From: Strongyloides papillosus
Taxonomy: Eukaryota; Nematoda; Chromadorea; Rhabditida; Strongyloididae
DNA length: 64,000 nt
Assembly (NCBI GenBank): GCA_005656395.1
Contig: SRSI01000004.1
Coordinates: 992,001 to 1,056,000, forward strand
Reading direction: 5' to 3'
The translations under genes and the position numbers were made by a program. The notes below the pieces were generated by a model. It searched no databases. It was not told the DNA's origin and saw only the letters and a program-made list of their open reading frames with translations. Of the stretch, positions 37,701 through 50,233 are shown piece by piece (the first letter of the stretch is position 1; the number at the start of each line of letters is the position of its first letter).

Positions 37701-40700
37701 TTTTCTTCAGCATGTTTTACGTCAAGTTTGGAATCAGTAATAGCTTTGCCCTTTCTATTAACGGCTTCGCACTTATACTCTCCAATATCATCAATAGTAG
37801 CATTAATAATTTTAAGTTTCAATGAACCATCTGGTAAGTGTTCTTCAATGATATGATCGCCAATTTTAACAGGAGAATTATCTTTAAACCATTTAATTGT
37901 TGGTTGAGATTCTTCATTGATTTTACAAAGTAATTCAACAGTTTCATTTTCATTAACTTGACATGATTTCAATGGTTCAATAAATAGTGGTTCTACAAGC
38001 AAACTATCATCATCAGTTGACTTTTCATCTGCATATTTAACATCAAGTGGTGAATCTGTTGTAGCTTTACCAATTTTGTTGACTGCTTCACACTTGTAAA
38101 CACCAGCATCTTCAATTTTAGCTTTGTGAATACTGAGTTTTAAGCTTCCATCTGGAAGATGTTCCTCAATTATATGGTCTCCAGACTTTACTGGTGTGTT
38201 GTCTTTATACCAGTGGATATCCGGTTTTGATTCTTCATTAACTTTACATTCCATGCTGACTGTCTCATTTTCGAAAACTTGGCAAGGTTTCAATGGCTCA
38301 ATAAACATTGGTTCAGCTAAATTAGAGTCGTCATCAGGTGTCTTTTCTTCAGCATGTTTTACGTCAAGTTTGGAATCAGTAATAGCTTTGCCCTTTCTAT
38401 TAACGGCTTCGCATTTATATTCTCCAATATCATCAATAGTAGCATTAATAATTTTAAGTTTCAATGAACCATCTGGTAAGTGTTCTTCAATTATATGATC
38501 ACCAATTTTAACAGGAGAATTATCTTTAAACCATTTAATTGTTGGTTGAGATTCTTCATTGATTTTACAAAGTAATTCAACAGTTTCATTTTCATTAACT
38601 TGACACGATTTCAATGGTTCAATAAATAGTGGTTCAGGAAGCAAGCTATCTTCATCAATATCTTTCTCAACGGCAAAACTACATGATGTCTCTGATTCGC
38701 CAGCAATATTTGTGGCAATACATGAGTATGTTCCAATATCCTCCATACGAGCTTCATTTATGACGAGACTATATGTATTTTTAGATTCTTTTCTAACAAA
38801 TACATGCTCATTATCAATTTCAATATCTTTACCATCTTTTTTAAATGTAACATTAGGTTCAGGTTTTCCTTTAACACTAACAGACATCTCGACAGTTTCT
38901 TTTTCTTTGACTTTAATATTCTGTAATTTTTTACCAAACTCTGGTGGTTCATTTGTAATCTTTTCTGTTATAAGACATTTACTTTCTGCTGTTCCAGCTT
39001 CACTTTTAGCTTCAGCAATAAATGTTGTAAATAATTCTTTTTCAATTGAATTAATAACAATCCTCCAATGGGTATTGGTAGCATCATGTTGGACAGAAAC
39101 TCCATTACCAGTTTGAATTCTCTCACCATTAGCATAAAATTCTACCATTGGTTGTGGAAGACCAGTTACACTACATTGAAGGACAAGTTTTTCATGCAAG
39201 GAAAGTGTCTGTGAAGATAATTCTTTGGTGAAGGATGGTGGGATAGCTAGAAGGTAAGAAATGTGAAATTATTGTAGGATAAAATAAATTTTTAGGAAAA
39301 GTGTAATGAAATTTTTTCTTCATAAACTTACTTTTAACTTTTAATTTTGCTGATGTCTCAATATTTCCTGTCTCCTCTTCAATTACACATTTATATGTAC
39401 CTGAATCAGCAAGTTTTGTGGAAGATATTACAAGTTTTTGAGAACCATCTCCATCAGAGGTAATTGAATAATGATCATTCTTTTCAATGAGTACCTCATC
39501 TTTATACCATTTACATGATGATGTTATATCACCTGTTACTGTACACTCAAAAGTAGCATCTTCTTTCCATTTACATTCTTGATCTTGAAGTTGTGAAATA
39601 AATTGTGGTTTAACACGTGTATCAACTACTTCTAATTTTGCTACACACTTATCACTACCACCTTCATTTTCAATAACACATACATATTCACCACCATCAT
39701 CTGGTAGGCAATCATCAATAATAAGTTGTTCTAATTTTCCTTCTTCAATAACTTGAGAAATAACTCTTATTCTAGCAATAAGTTCAACTTCTTTACCATC
39801 TTTTAACCATTTACATACTATACCTTTTGTATTTGGTACAACACACTCAAAAATAGCTTGTTGTCCCTTATTAGCTTTAACGTCTTTCATTTTTTTAATA
39901 AACATTGGTGCCATTATAGGTGTTGGAACTCTATACTCCTCTTCAACATCACTTTGAATATCAGTTCCCTCATCACCTGTTATAACATCATCTGCCATAG
40001 CTTCACTTTCAGATTCAGAGTACATATCAGATGTGTAATGTGCCATTGTTGCTGTACAACTAACTTCACCGGCTTCATTTTCTGCTTTACAAATTATTTC
40101 ACCACAATGTTTATATGGATTAAATTTCTTGATTGTTAAAATACTTGTATTGTCATTTGTTACAATACTTATATTATCATCTTCCACAACTTTTTCATTA
40201 TTTATGAACCACGTTAATGTTGGTTTTGGATCTCCAGTAAATATAACTTTATGAATAACTGTTGAATTTTCTCTTGCTTTAATATTACTAAGCCATTCTA
40301 AAAAGTCTGGTGGGTCACCACGTGGTAATACAAGTAGCATTGCTTTTGATTCAGCACTACCATACTCATTTGTAGCTCTACAAATAACTTCACCAGTAAA
40401 ATCAAGTGTTATATCTTTTATAGTTACGGTATAAGTAGTACCATCTTGATGAATTTTAATATTTTGTGTTTCTTCTAATTTTTTTCCATTAATATACCAT
40501 GATACCTCAGGCATTGGTTCACCTAGTAGGACAGCTTTCAATTTGAGTGTATCCCCTTCTCTACATGTTGCATCACAAAGTGATGATTCAAATTCTACAG
40601 GAATTGGTGCTATAACAGTTAATTGTCCTTCTCTAAAGTTTTCACCCATTTTATTATATGCTACACATTTAATTGTTCCAGTCATATCAGTACTACATCC

Positions 40701-43700
40701 ATGAATTGTCATTGAATAGACTCCTTGATCAGAAGTTAATTCTGTATCTTCAGTTTTACAAACTAATTGATTATTAATATACCACTTAACAAATGGATCA
40801 GGATTACCACTAATAATAACTTTTGTTGTTAAACTTTCCCCTTCTCTAATAGTTTGAGGAGGAATATCACTCATAAATTCTGGTTTCTTTTGTGCACGAA
40901 CTTTTTCAACGCCTATACTTGCAGTAGTTTCTCCAACACCAAATGAATTTTCAGCTTTAATTGTAATTCTTGATTGATCCGATGTTTTGGCTTGAAGAAT
41001 ATATACTTTCAAGTACCCGTCATCATTTTTTGAAATTTTGATATGTTCATCATTCTCTAGTATTGGAACACCATCTTTTAAGAATGTAATTGTTGGTTCT
41101 GGTTTACATTTACCTAATTTAGCTGTCATTAAAACAGTTTCATTTTCATTAACCAAAATATTTTTTAATTCTTCGGCAAAAGTTGGTGCACATCCTAATT
41201 CTCTTACACTCAATGTAGCAATTTGTTTTTTAACACCAGCACCATTTTTTGCAACAATTGCTACTTCTCCAGCTGTTTCGAGAGTTGGTTCAAGGAATGT
41301 TAAAGTATATGTATCGTCTGTTTGTGAGAAAACTACATTATCATTTTCTGTTACTGGTTTACCATTAAGTTCCCATTCACATTGAGGTTTTGGTTCTCCT
41401 TCTACACTACAACTAAATGTTGCAGGGGTTCCTTCAACAACTTGCATAGATTTCATGTCATTTGTAAATTTAGGAAGTTCAAGTTTTTTAGAAACTTTGA
41501 GTTGTGTTGTTGCAATAGCTTCACCAAATTCATTTTGTGCTTTAACTTTGATTTGTCCATTCTGAAATTTTAATATTAAATAACAGCTATCATTAATCAT
41601 TGCATTAAAATATGAGTAAAAGTTAATTTTAGAAAATGATATTAATAAATATTAGAGAAGATAAAAAAATTGTTATTTGAAGTGGATAACAAACCTGATC
41701 TATTGTTGGTTTATATATTCTTATTGATGTTTTACCAGTATCTTCTTCATATTTTACTTTAATTTTGTCTTCAACTGCTACAATTACATTATCATTTAAG
41801 TACCAAGTTATTGTTATTGGGAGATCCCCAGAAACAATAGTACTAAATTTAACTGATTCACCTTCAACAACATCTTTCTCTTGTAACTCTTTTGTAAATT
41901 GAGGAGGAGAACCGGGTGGCTTTGGTTTTAGGACATTCAACTAAACAAAATTGTTAGAAATTTAAATTATTATATATTTTATGGATTTATGGGATTTAAG
42001 GATTTAAAAACAAAAAAAAACTTTATTAAACGTACCTTGCCAGTTGAACTACACTCTCCAGCCTTATTTTTAGCAACACATTTTAAGGTTCCTGTCATTG
42101 ATTCTGTTGGTGATCTTATATTTATATGGAATGATCCATTTTCATGATCAACAATGTTTACATTTCCATCACTTTCAAGCTTTTTCTCATTCAAATACCA
42201 ATCTAATGTTGTTGAACCATTATACTCCTCTAATTCAATATCATAACGTACTGGAGTACCCTCTTCAACAGTTTTATCATATAATGGAGTCTTAATTACT
42301 GGCTTTATTGGTGTTGGTATAACTTTAAGTTCAGCTGTTGATTTGTCCTTTCCACACTTATTTTCAGCAACTGCTTCAATCTTACCACTGTCACCTTTTT
42401 TAACATTCGAAAGTTTCAATTTAATCTCATCACCACTTTTTTGAATAACAACATCATCTCCACTTTCAATAATATTTCCATTTTTATAAAATTGAACAGT
42501 AGGTTCTGGGAAACCTGAAACTTTAATAGAGTATTCAACTTCCTCTCCTTCATTAACTTCCTTTGATTCTAATCCTTTTTCAATTCTAGCAGGTGTTTGT
42601 TTTTTCTCAACAACAATATCAGCTTTACTTTCACTTTTTCCTGCCTCATTTTGTGCTGTAACTTTTATTTCACCAGTATGTGATTGTTGTGCCTCATCAA
42701 CTATTAATGTACTTTTATTTGTATTATCTTTGATATGGACACCTTGTCTACCATCTTCCATTATAACACCATTTAATGTCCAGACAAATTGTGCTTTGTT
42801 ATTTACGATAACATCAACAGTGAAACTTTCACCTTCTGTTACATTAATATTTTTTAAACCTTCACTTATTTCAGGTTTTTCAATCTTTTCATCAACAACT
42901 AACTTAACAGTTTGTTCAACTACTTTTGTACCTTCATCTGTTTGAGTTTCTGCTCTACAGGTAACATCTCCTGTGGAACGATCCGTTGTATCCATAGATA
43001 AATTATATTCATATGTCTCTGTACTTGATATTTTTACACCAGGCCCAGGTGTTAAGATAGAGTTATTGAAAAGCCATACAACATTTGATGCATTTTCAAT
43101 AACAGTACCAAAATTAGCCCAATCACCTCTGGTGATATTTTGATCAGATAGCGTTCTTATAATCTTCATTTCTTTCTTTGTTGTTGTAGTTGTTACATTA
43201 TCTTTTTGAGTTGTTGTTGTTGTTTCAAGAGTTTCAATTTCTTCAACTATATTACTATTTAAACTACTTAAAGAACCAACATTAACTAAAGCTACAGGAA
43301 CTAAAATTGCTGGTATAACAGCTACACCACTTGTTGGTACACCTGTTGTAGTCATTCCTTCTTCGTGGTATCTTTCTTCAAGAATTGTACTACTACTACT
43401 ACTTGATTTAAATAATTTTGAAGTATTTTCTTCCTTAATATTTTCTTCATGAACCTTAGCAGTTTTAATTTCTTCAACTTTAGATTCACTTTTACTTTCC
43501 ATTCTTTGTTCATATCTTTTAACTTCCATTGTTAATTCAAATTTAGCAATACCAGCATCATTTTCAGCAATAACCTCAATTTTTAAAACATCTTCCATAT
43601 GCGTAGTATCAATAACTAGGATAGATGTTTTATCTTCACCACATTCAACTCTAGCTTCAACAGTTGTTGGTATAACTTTTCTACCATTTATAAACCATGT

Positions 43701-46700
43701 ATATGTAGGTTGAGGGTAACCTGTTGCAAGAGCATAAAATTTCTGTTCTTTTCCTCTTTCACTACTATCACCTTCTGGTGTTCTAATAAATTCTGGAGCT
43801 TTTGGTTTTTGTTGAACATTTAAACTACTTTCACTAGTAACTTGTCCAACTTCATTCTTAGCAATAACTTTGACATTCCCACTTTCTTCAAGTTTAAGAT
43901 TCGAAATTTCTAATTTTGAACTACCATCAAACTCACGAATTTTAATTCTATCATTCTCATAAAGTCTTTCACCATTAAGATACCACTCAAATTGAGGATC
44001 TCCATTTACTCTAACTTCAAAAATAGCAGTTTTTGTTTCCATTTCAGTAACCTCTTTAAGGTTTTCTATTATTTCTGGAGCACGTTTTGGAACAACTTTT
44101 GGTATAACAATTAACCGTGCTTTAGTTTCATATTTACCAATATTATTTTCAGCTCTACATAAAACATTTCCAGCAAATTGAGTAGAATCAACTATCAATT
44201 TATGATCACAATCATTTACTTCTAATTGAATACCAGGTGTACTTGAATTAACAAGATTTCCATTAACAAACCATGTAACATTAGCAAGTGGATAAGCTTT
44301 AACTGTTGTCTCAAATATTGCTTTTTCACCTTCATTAACTTTTTGATCCTCAATATCTTTTAAGAATGTTGGAGCACATTTAGAACTTTCATCTGGTGGT
44401 TCAATTGTAATTCTTGCTCTGCTTTCAGCAGTTCCATGCTGATTAATAGCTCTTCCAACTAATTCTCCATCATGTAACTCCATAGAACATTCAGTTATAA
44501 TAATTTTATAATAAGTATTGTTTTTAATAATTTGAACTCTATTTTCACCATTAATCAATTGTTTACCGTTAAGGAAAAATTGAACATTAGGTTCCTCCCA
44601 ACCACTTACTTCACATTCAAAAGTAATTGTTTCTTTTTCCTGGACAAGTTTACTTTCTAAATGTTTTTCAAAATTAGGAGCAGTTGGTGGTATTCTTATT
44701 TTTAATCTAGCTTCACAATCACTAACACCTAGTCTATTTTTTGCTTGACATGTAACTTTACCATCAAAAAATCGTGTAACATCTTTAATAGTAAGAATAC
44801 AAATACCATCTTCTTGAATCATTTTTATCTTTTCGGATTCTGTTAATGGAATACCATTTACCATCCAAACAATATCAGGTTCTGGATCACCAGTCATAAC
44901 AGCTTTAAATTTAACTGTATCACCCTCATCAGCTTCAACATCATCAATAACCGATTGGAACTCAGGTGCAACATAATTTTTATCAGGATCTGCTTCAACA
45001 TGAAGTATAGCATCACTCTGAGCAGTGCCGTACTCATTTTGAATTTTTAAAGTATAAACTCCACTATCATCAGGTTGAGCATCTCTAATCTCTAAACTAG
45101 CATTTTTTCCATCATACAATATTTTAAAATCTGAACTTTGTTGGATAGGTGAATCATCCATCAACCAAACTATGTCTGGTTCAGGCCATCCATCAACCTC
45201 TGCCTCAAGACAAACAACGTCACCTTCAACACATTCTTGATCTTTAAGTTTTGTTACAAAAGCAGGTGGTGCTGCTTCTTTTTCAGCTTTTATAACTCTA
45301 AATTGTGCACTTGTTGAAGCACTACCAAATTCATTTTGAGCAATACATGTGTATCTACCTGTATCTGATTCAAGAATACCTTCAAAACATAATGCAAAAT
45401 GACCTTCAGCATCACTATAAAATTTAATTCTATCTGTTTCATGAATTAGAACATCATCTTTATACCTAAAAAAAATTATGAAAAATTGTTAATAAATTAA
45501 ATTTTATACCATGTAATTTCAGGTAAAGGATATCCAGTAACTTTTAAACAAAGTTTTGCTCCACCTTGACTTAAAAAGCTTCTAAATCCATACTGAGTTT
45601 TACAAATTTTCCCTGAAGCACTAATAAATTCAAGATTTGACCCTGTTTGTGACCATTCTGTTCCGAAAGAACTGGTTCCGGAAAATCCTGAGCAAATTGA
45701 GGCAGATGAAGCTGTTGGTGAGATAACTGGAGGACTTTTCGTTTTTTTCGCACTAGAAGGTCCTTCGTCAGGATCTAAATTAAAAAAAATTAAAATATTA
45801 AAAAATAAAATATATTAGGAATAAAAATATAAATGAAAAAATAAGCACCATTAGAACCATTCCATATACTGCTACGTTTTGATCCTATAATTTCAGAAAA
45901 TTCAGTTTTAATATCACTTATGGTTCCATCAAAATCATTACAACTATTAATTATAGTACTATCACTATTTTCATTTAATCTTTCACTTTCAGAGACTGAA
46001 AAAAAAATTTTTATTATTTTTACTTACACCAAGACGGATCAACTAATTCAAGTCCACCTTCATCAGCATCCTCAAGCTCAATAATATAAAATGTTCGTAG
46101 AACCATTGCTTAAAAGCAAGGAACCTATAGAGTAAATTTTTATAAAAATTAGATAGGTTAAATATATGTAACAATAAAATAAAATATTGATAAGATAAAC
46201 AAAGATAATTATTAAAAAATTGTAATAACTAAATATATACAATAAATCAAAATAGTTAACGAATAAAAAGTTATGTTGAAATAAGTTAATTGTTATATTA
46301 AAAAAAGATAAATCAAAAAAGGATATGGTTTGTAGTTTAAACTAATGATGGATCCAGAAGAAAAAAAGAAAGACAGGTTAATTATGTATTATCAGTTGAT
46401 TATCTTTATTTTCTTAGGACGTAAGCAACATTTCATTCTCAATTCCCCTTCAGTTTACTTTCACTTGTTCATTGTATCGCATCTTTTACTTTTATAAATT
46501 AATTTATCGTATGGAGGTTATATATTATGAGTGGGAGTGATCCTGAGATATTGGAATATATATACATATATATTATTTATATAGATGTAGAATAAAAACG
46601 AAGAATGACATACAAATTGAAATAGTCAAGTGAAATTAGGTACACGGAAATATAATAATGTTAAGGAGTGTCGAGAAGTTGGTAAATTATAAGAGTAATA

Positions 46701-48938
46701 AGAATTGATAGTAAAATATAAGAGTAAGAGATAAAGATACATTATTATAAATATATCTTAGCAATCCTGCAAGTGTTAATTTCAATATACAATATATTCA
46801 ATTATTAGTTGTATTAAAGTTATATATGTTAGCAAAATGATATGTTTTTCTATCAATTGATACTAAACGAGTTTGCTTTTAACAATTATAACAATGGTCA
46901 GGGAGAGCTTTTGATTAAAAAGATATATTAATATGTTTAGGCGGATAATAGATAAATATGAATAAGATAATAACATTGGCATAAATTTTTACATTCCTGC
47001 GCCAGACATAGTAGATAAGTTTTAACTAATTAGTAAATATGAAATTATTCTTCTTTGACGTAAACAGACGTTTTGTTAAGTAACAAAAGATTCGTCACGT
47101 CAATAAAAAAAAAATAAATAAATGCCAATAGGTTGTTTTAAATAAATTGAATAACAAGAATGTAGGCGCAGAAAGGATATTTACATTTGTTTATTATAAT
47201 CTAATGCTATTTATTTCTTGATGATTGGATCAGGTGTAAAAATTATATATTAGCCTAACAATATTCGATCAATAAAAAAAGATATATAATTTGTAGTAAA
47301 AATTATATTGAAAGGGATTAATGTAATGTTAAAATATATTTAAAAAAAAAGAATATAAAAATATAATATATTGAGCTTGTGAATGTGTACTTGAATTAGT
47401 TAATAAATTTTTTTTTAAATATAAAACATACCTAAATTTTCCTGCACTCCTTTTATATCATTTACCCATGCTTTTATTATAATATCATGATTTTTAGTAT
47501 CAGTAGGTTTTAACCTAAAGAAAGGTAACCCTGATTCATTAGGTTGAATGACAAATGAATTAATATCAATAGTATGTTCACGAACAGTATATTTATCTAA
47601 TCGTAATGTTGCATAATTTTTGTAAGTATCTTTATCCTTATTATGTGTTACCATCATTATTTTATTTTTAAATAGGAATAAAATTTGATCTTCAATGGGA
47701 GTTTCTCTCTCCCATACTTGGAATGTATCTTGACGTAGAATTTCTCCTAATCTTGTAACATCTCCACTATAATTTTCAATTTTTTCTAATGTAGTTAAAT
47801 CATTACTTCGTTTATGAATAGACTTTATAATTTCCAATGCTTTTCCCATTGATTTTGTTGAACAGTTGGCGCGTTGTGAATATTTTATAATTTCTTTAAA
47901 AAAATTTTCATATTGTGATATAATATTAACAATTTCATCTAAGTATCCTTGATAAGTTTTTAATCCAGCTGTTGATTTGTCAGAAATTATCTAAAAATAA
48001 ATAATATATAAATAAAGTTTTAATAAATCATACTTGTAAAAAGTCTTTAATTTCTGGGATTTCAATTAATTTCTTAATATTTTCATAATCTTTTTCAAAA
48101 ATAATATGGCTATCAAAGTCTTTTTCTAATCTTAAAAATGTATGACCAACTTTTCCAGGATTATCTGAATAGTATTCAAGTCCTTTTAATAAAACGTGTG
48201 CATGAAAATTATACAATTCTTTTATACATGATGTCAGCTCATTTTTTTTATCCTTAATTATCTCTGGAACTCTTGGTGAATCAAAAACTTTTATAAAATC
48301 ATCAATTAAATTTCCTAAACTTTGAACAAATTCTTCTTCAACTTTTAATAAATCACCATATGCTTGATCCCTTTTTTGGATAGCTTCCTCTTCTGGAGAT
48401 AATGAAGGATTTGGTTCACTTAATTCTCTTGTAATTTTCCTTTGTTTATAGAACTGTGTTGGAGTTTCAAAGTATGATCCAGGAACCCAGCCGGTTCTTG
48501 GAGGTCTTGCTTTTGTTCTTACCAACCACTTGGATGCATTTTTACTATCAAGAACTTCAACAATTTGACCTTCCACAATTGGAATAAAATCTATATCACC
48601 TTCTTCTGGTGAAAAATCTTGCAAAGCAACGTATACAGGATATGATCGTGTCTCTGATCCCTAAATTATAATAATTAATATTAAAAATAAAATATAGCAC
48701 AAAAAACATACTGTAATAATTTCGGTACTACAACTTCTTCCATGCTTATCTGAGTGTGAAGTTACACTTTCATCACGATAAGCTGATCTCGAAGTTCTAT
48801 TTCGATAGTTTCTATCTTCCGTTGAAGTGAATTTTCTTAAAAAATTTAATTAATATATAATATGCAAAAAATGTTAAAATCCACATACCGAAAACTAGAA
48901 TATTTTCTTTCCAGTTGCCTTTGGCGTCTTAGAGCCAT
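25744..48938 (-). CDS. unc-89: UNC-89 / obscurin, giant muscle M-line protein, form without kinases
   Basis: Fifteen exons join in frame: 48938-48889, 48835-48712, 48660-48034, 47990-47432, 46108-46028, 45995-45849, 45774-45510, 45465-42036, 41940-41695, 41561-39332, 39246-36670, 36585-29518, 27982-26525, 26400-26119, 25853-25744. They encode about 6,417 residues, near the C. elegans kinase-less UNC-89-A (about 6,600). Order: basic N-terminus, SH3, DH, PH, Ser-rich linker, a long immunoglobulin array, FN3 between Ig domains, and a last Ig with WMKEWRP. UNC-89 organises the sarcomere M-line and thick filaments. Junctions are supported by residue continuity with C. elegans (for example LATRP across exons 13/14). 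Exon 12 is 7,068 bp without an intron. The last exon is less certain: reading through its donor instead gives a stop at 26102. No kinase exons follow in the window. Exon 5 could also be a first exon. Confidence 0.93.
28175..28218. repeat. Inverted repeat in the unc-89 intron upstream of the lectin
   Basis: AAGTTACGG at 28182-28190 and its exact reverse complement CCGTAACTT at 28206-28214, 15 bases apart. Outer bases TAAC/GTTA extend the arms with a small bulge. It may be a dimer binding site or hairpin; no known factor is proposed. Confidence 0.8.
28282..28443 (+). CDS. Small unassigned open frame upstream of the lectin
   Basis: A 53-codon ATG-started frame. Its first ten residues are hydrophobic, then comes a charged, helix-like stretch (EFNEKWAKDFREYMMKLNEQ) that looks more coding-like than usual intergenic translations. 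It ends at a perfect donor-like AAAA|GTAAGTAAA, with a TTTTCTTAG acceptor-like site at 28269 just before the ATG. It could be an orphan exon, a micropeptide or chance. I do not recognise it. Confidence 0.22.
   Translation: MYMYIIIILKLTCYFNQQRVYRKGKEFNEKWAKDFREYMMKLNEQVYLLIKSK
28489..29465 (+). CDS. Secreted protein with two C-type lectin-like domains, nested in unc-89
   Basis: Exons 28489-29155 and 29203-29465 with a 47-bp phase 1 intron, 309 residues in total. Residues 1-26 are a hydrophobic signal peptide. The first C-type lectin-like domain spans about residues 28-155 (CPKQWDF start, CYY, WLSASLS, a final C-x-Q) and the second about 166-305 (CPKSWTLF, CYKI, WVWVDGNDF, final C-K). Neither domain has the EPN or QPD triad, or the WND motif, of calcium-dependent sugar binders, so sugar binding by the classic route is doubtful. 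Nematode two-domain CTLD proteins are often secreted and linked to immune or surface roles; no role is shown here. It lies antisense inside unc-89 intron 12 and ends 52 bp from the next unc-89 exon. Confidence 0.85.
29487..29492 (+). terminator. Poly(A) signal of the nested lectin gene
   Basis: AATAAA 22 bases after the lectin stop codon and 25 bases before the unc-89 exon 12 boundary. Confidence 0.5.
33541..35660 (-). repeat. Tandem 540-bp double-Ig repeats in unc-89, four copies
   Basis: Units begin at about 33541, 34081, 34621 and 35161, the last slightly short. Each encodes two Ig domains (180 residues). Landmark text such as GACCTTTCTTGAAAGTTAT recurs at 33781, 34321, 34861 and 35401, exactly 540 bp apart. 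Identity is so high that only scattered single-base differences separate copies in the second half of the unit, including at synonymous sites, which implies recent duplication or ongoing homogenisation. Confidence 0.95.
37036..38659 (-). repeat. Alternating A-B-A-B-A Ig repeats in unc-89, 642-bp period
   Basis: Two types of about 321-bp units, each one Ig domain, alternate. Type A carries the core KWFKDNSPV and type B the core HWYKDNTPV. A copies are almost identical to each other, as are B copies, at DNA level. The same text recurs at 642-bp spacing, for example the CATGTTTTACGTCAAGTTTGG segment near 37068, 37710 and 38352. Confidence 0.93.
43140..43540 (-). other. UNC-89 inter-Ig linker replacing the KSP-repeat region
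   Basis: Between two Ig domains there are about 130 non-Ig residues: a charged Glu/Lys/Ser stretch, a run of six Ser, a hydrophobic segment rich in Val, Ala and Leu, and a Thr-rich run. In C. elegans UNC-89 the same position carries several hundred residues of Lys-Ser-Pro repeats. None are present here. The two adjoining Ig domains are clearly collinear with the worm protein, so this is a difference in the linker and not a missing exon. Confidence 0.75.
46109..47431 (-). other. Large unc-89 intron 4 with a possible internal start downstream
   Basis: A 1.3-kb intron by far longer than its neighbours. The exon after it (46108-46028) has an in-frame ATG two bases after its acceptor TTTTAAG, so it could be either spliced to the PH exon (phase 1, giving Ala-Met) or serve as the first exon of a shorter isoform transcribed from within this intron. 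Nothing else coding was seen in it. Confidence 0.5.
47432..48660 (-). other. UNC-89 N-terminal SH3-DH-PH signalling module
   Basis: Exons 3 and 4 of unc-89. The SH3 domain spans about residues 63-125 (start PVYVALQDF, Trp in RTGWVPGSYF). The Dbl-homology (Rho GEF) domain follows from about 155 to 335, with the conserved EEEFVQSL helix start and a PGKVGHTFLRLEKDF stretch. The PH domain runs from about 345 to 452, opening with an F-Q-V-W strand and closing with the conserved Trp helix KAWVNDIKG. The DH-PH pair activates Rho-type GTPases; in C. elegans UNC-89 it acts on RHO-1. The module is complete here. Confidence 0.92.
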
Positions 48939-50233
48939 AGAAAATTTGTTTATTTAATAGGCAGGCAATTATTTTATGTTACGTTAATAATTATATAAAA
49001 TTATATGATAAACATTAAAAAAATAGTAATAATATACTTTTTTTAACTAAATAATTCAGCTCGTTAACAATCTAAAAAAAAACATTTTAAAAAATATAAT
49101 TATATAGTAATAAAAAATATAATTATATAGTAATAAAAAATATTGTATAAATGTTTTACATATAATTTTGTATATTTGAAGTGAAAAGAATAAATTAATA
49201 AAAATTGCAATTTGTGAGTTATAATATTTTCTAGTGGTTAGAAATATTTCAAGTTATTGTAAGACGAACTACTCTCTTGACCACAAGAAACAAAACAGTT
49301 ATCAATGATAATAATTTTATTTTATATTTAAAAAGTTCTTAAAATAACAGATGCACATTCAGTGATATACAGCAATCATCTTCTAAAATTGTTCCAAGTT
49401 ATTTTAATATATTTTGTAGAGATATACTGTTTATTTAAAGGTGTAAGCTAAATCTAAAACGGTCTTTCATTGTTACCTCTATAACAATATCAGTTAGCCC
49501 CAAATACTTGTTCACATAAATTTATCTACAATTTTTGTTATAACTAACAACTAACGAATGAATTAGATATGATATTAAAGTGTTATGTCAGAAGATGTGA
49601 TAATAGTTAACGAGAGCTTTTTACTAAAGGATATCTTACTTGACTTAAATTATAATATAACCTCCTTTCTTAAATCCCACAACATAACAAATTTTTATAT
49701 AGTACTAAGCAAAAAAATAATAAAAAAAATGAAATATTATTATGGTCTTACTTGATAAGTAGTCATTAGTAATAAAAATATGTTATTATTATTAGTGCAA
49801 AAATTTTAATAATTAAAACGTTATTTTCTTCTCATCTTATAATAAACAAATATTAATTGTAAAAAAATTACTCACGTCATAAAGAATAATAGTTAGTGAT
49901 TATTTTAATTTATCTTAAATAATATTAAATATCCTTCACATGTGTATCAATATATCAAAATACATCCACCTACCGTTGGTGTTTTTATTAACACGCTAAT
50001 TAATCTCAATCATAGATAAAATATTTTTAAGATTTAATTTTCAATTATATAAATTAAAAAAAAATTATAAGAAAGAACTATTAAAAGCTATTATGAAAGT
50101 TCTCATTATTACAATATAGTTCTTTTGTCTTATCGAAATTTTATTTTATATCGCAAAACTGGAATCGTATTTTCACAAAGAGTGTATTTTTTTATTAAAA
50201 ACTCAACAATCATTTATAAAAGAAATATACAAA
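48939..50233. other. Intergenic region upstream of unc-89
   Basis: About 1.3 kb of AT-rich DNA that should hold the unc-89 promoter and the 3' end of the YccV-like gene. It contains the 23-bp duplication at 49089-49134. No open frame or clear promoter element beyond AT-rich boxes was seen. Confidence 0.5.
49089..49134. repeat. Direct duplication of a 23-bp AT unit
   Basis: AAAAAATATAATTATATAG plus TAAT occurs twice in direct succession, and a third partial copy starts right after. It lies about 150 bp upstream of the unc-89 start codon. Confidence 0.8.

Noticed and set aside
33541..38659. Regular direct repeats that could be mistaken for a CRISPR array or satellite
   Set aside because: They are long, coding, in frame throughout and encode Ig domains; the genome is eukaryotic.
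33523..38952. Minus-strand frames of 60-104 codons in a second frame of unc-89
   Set aside because: Met/Ile/Lys-rich frame-shifted shadows of the Ig exons.
32073..39116. Many plus-strand open frames of 80-150 codons opposite unc-89
   Set aside because: They are Ser/Leu/Pro-rich antisense translations of the Ig-coding exons, recur with the same 540- and 642-bp periods, and have no independent features. The sense strand is clearly the gene.
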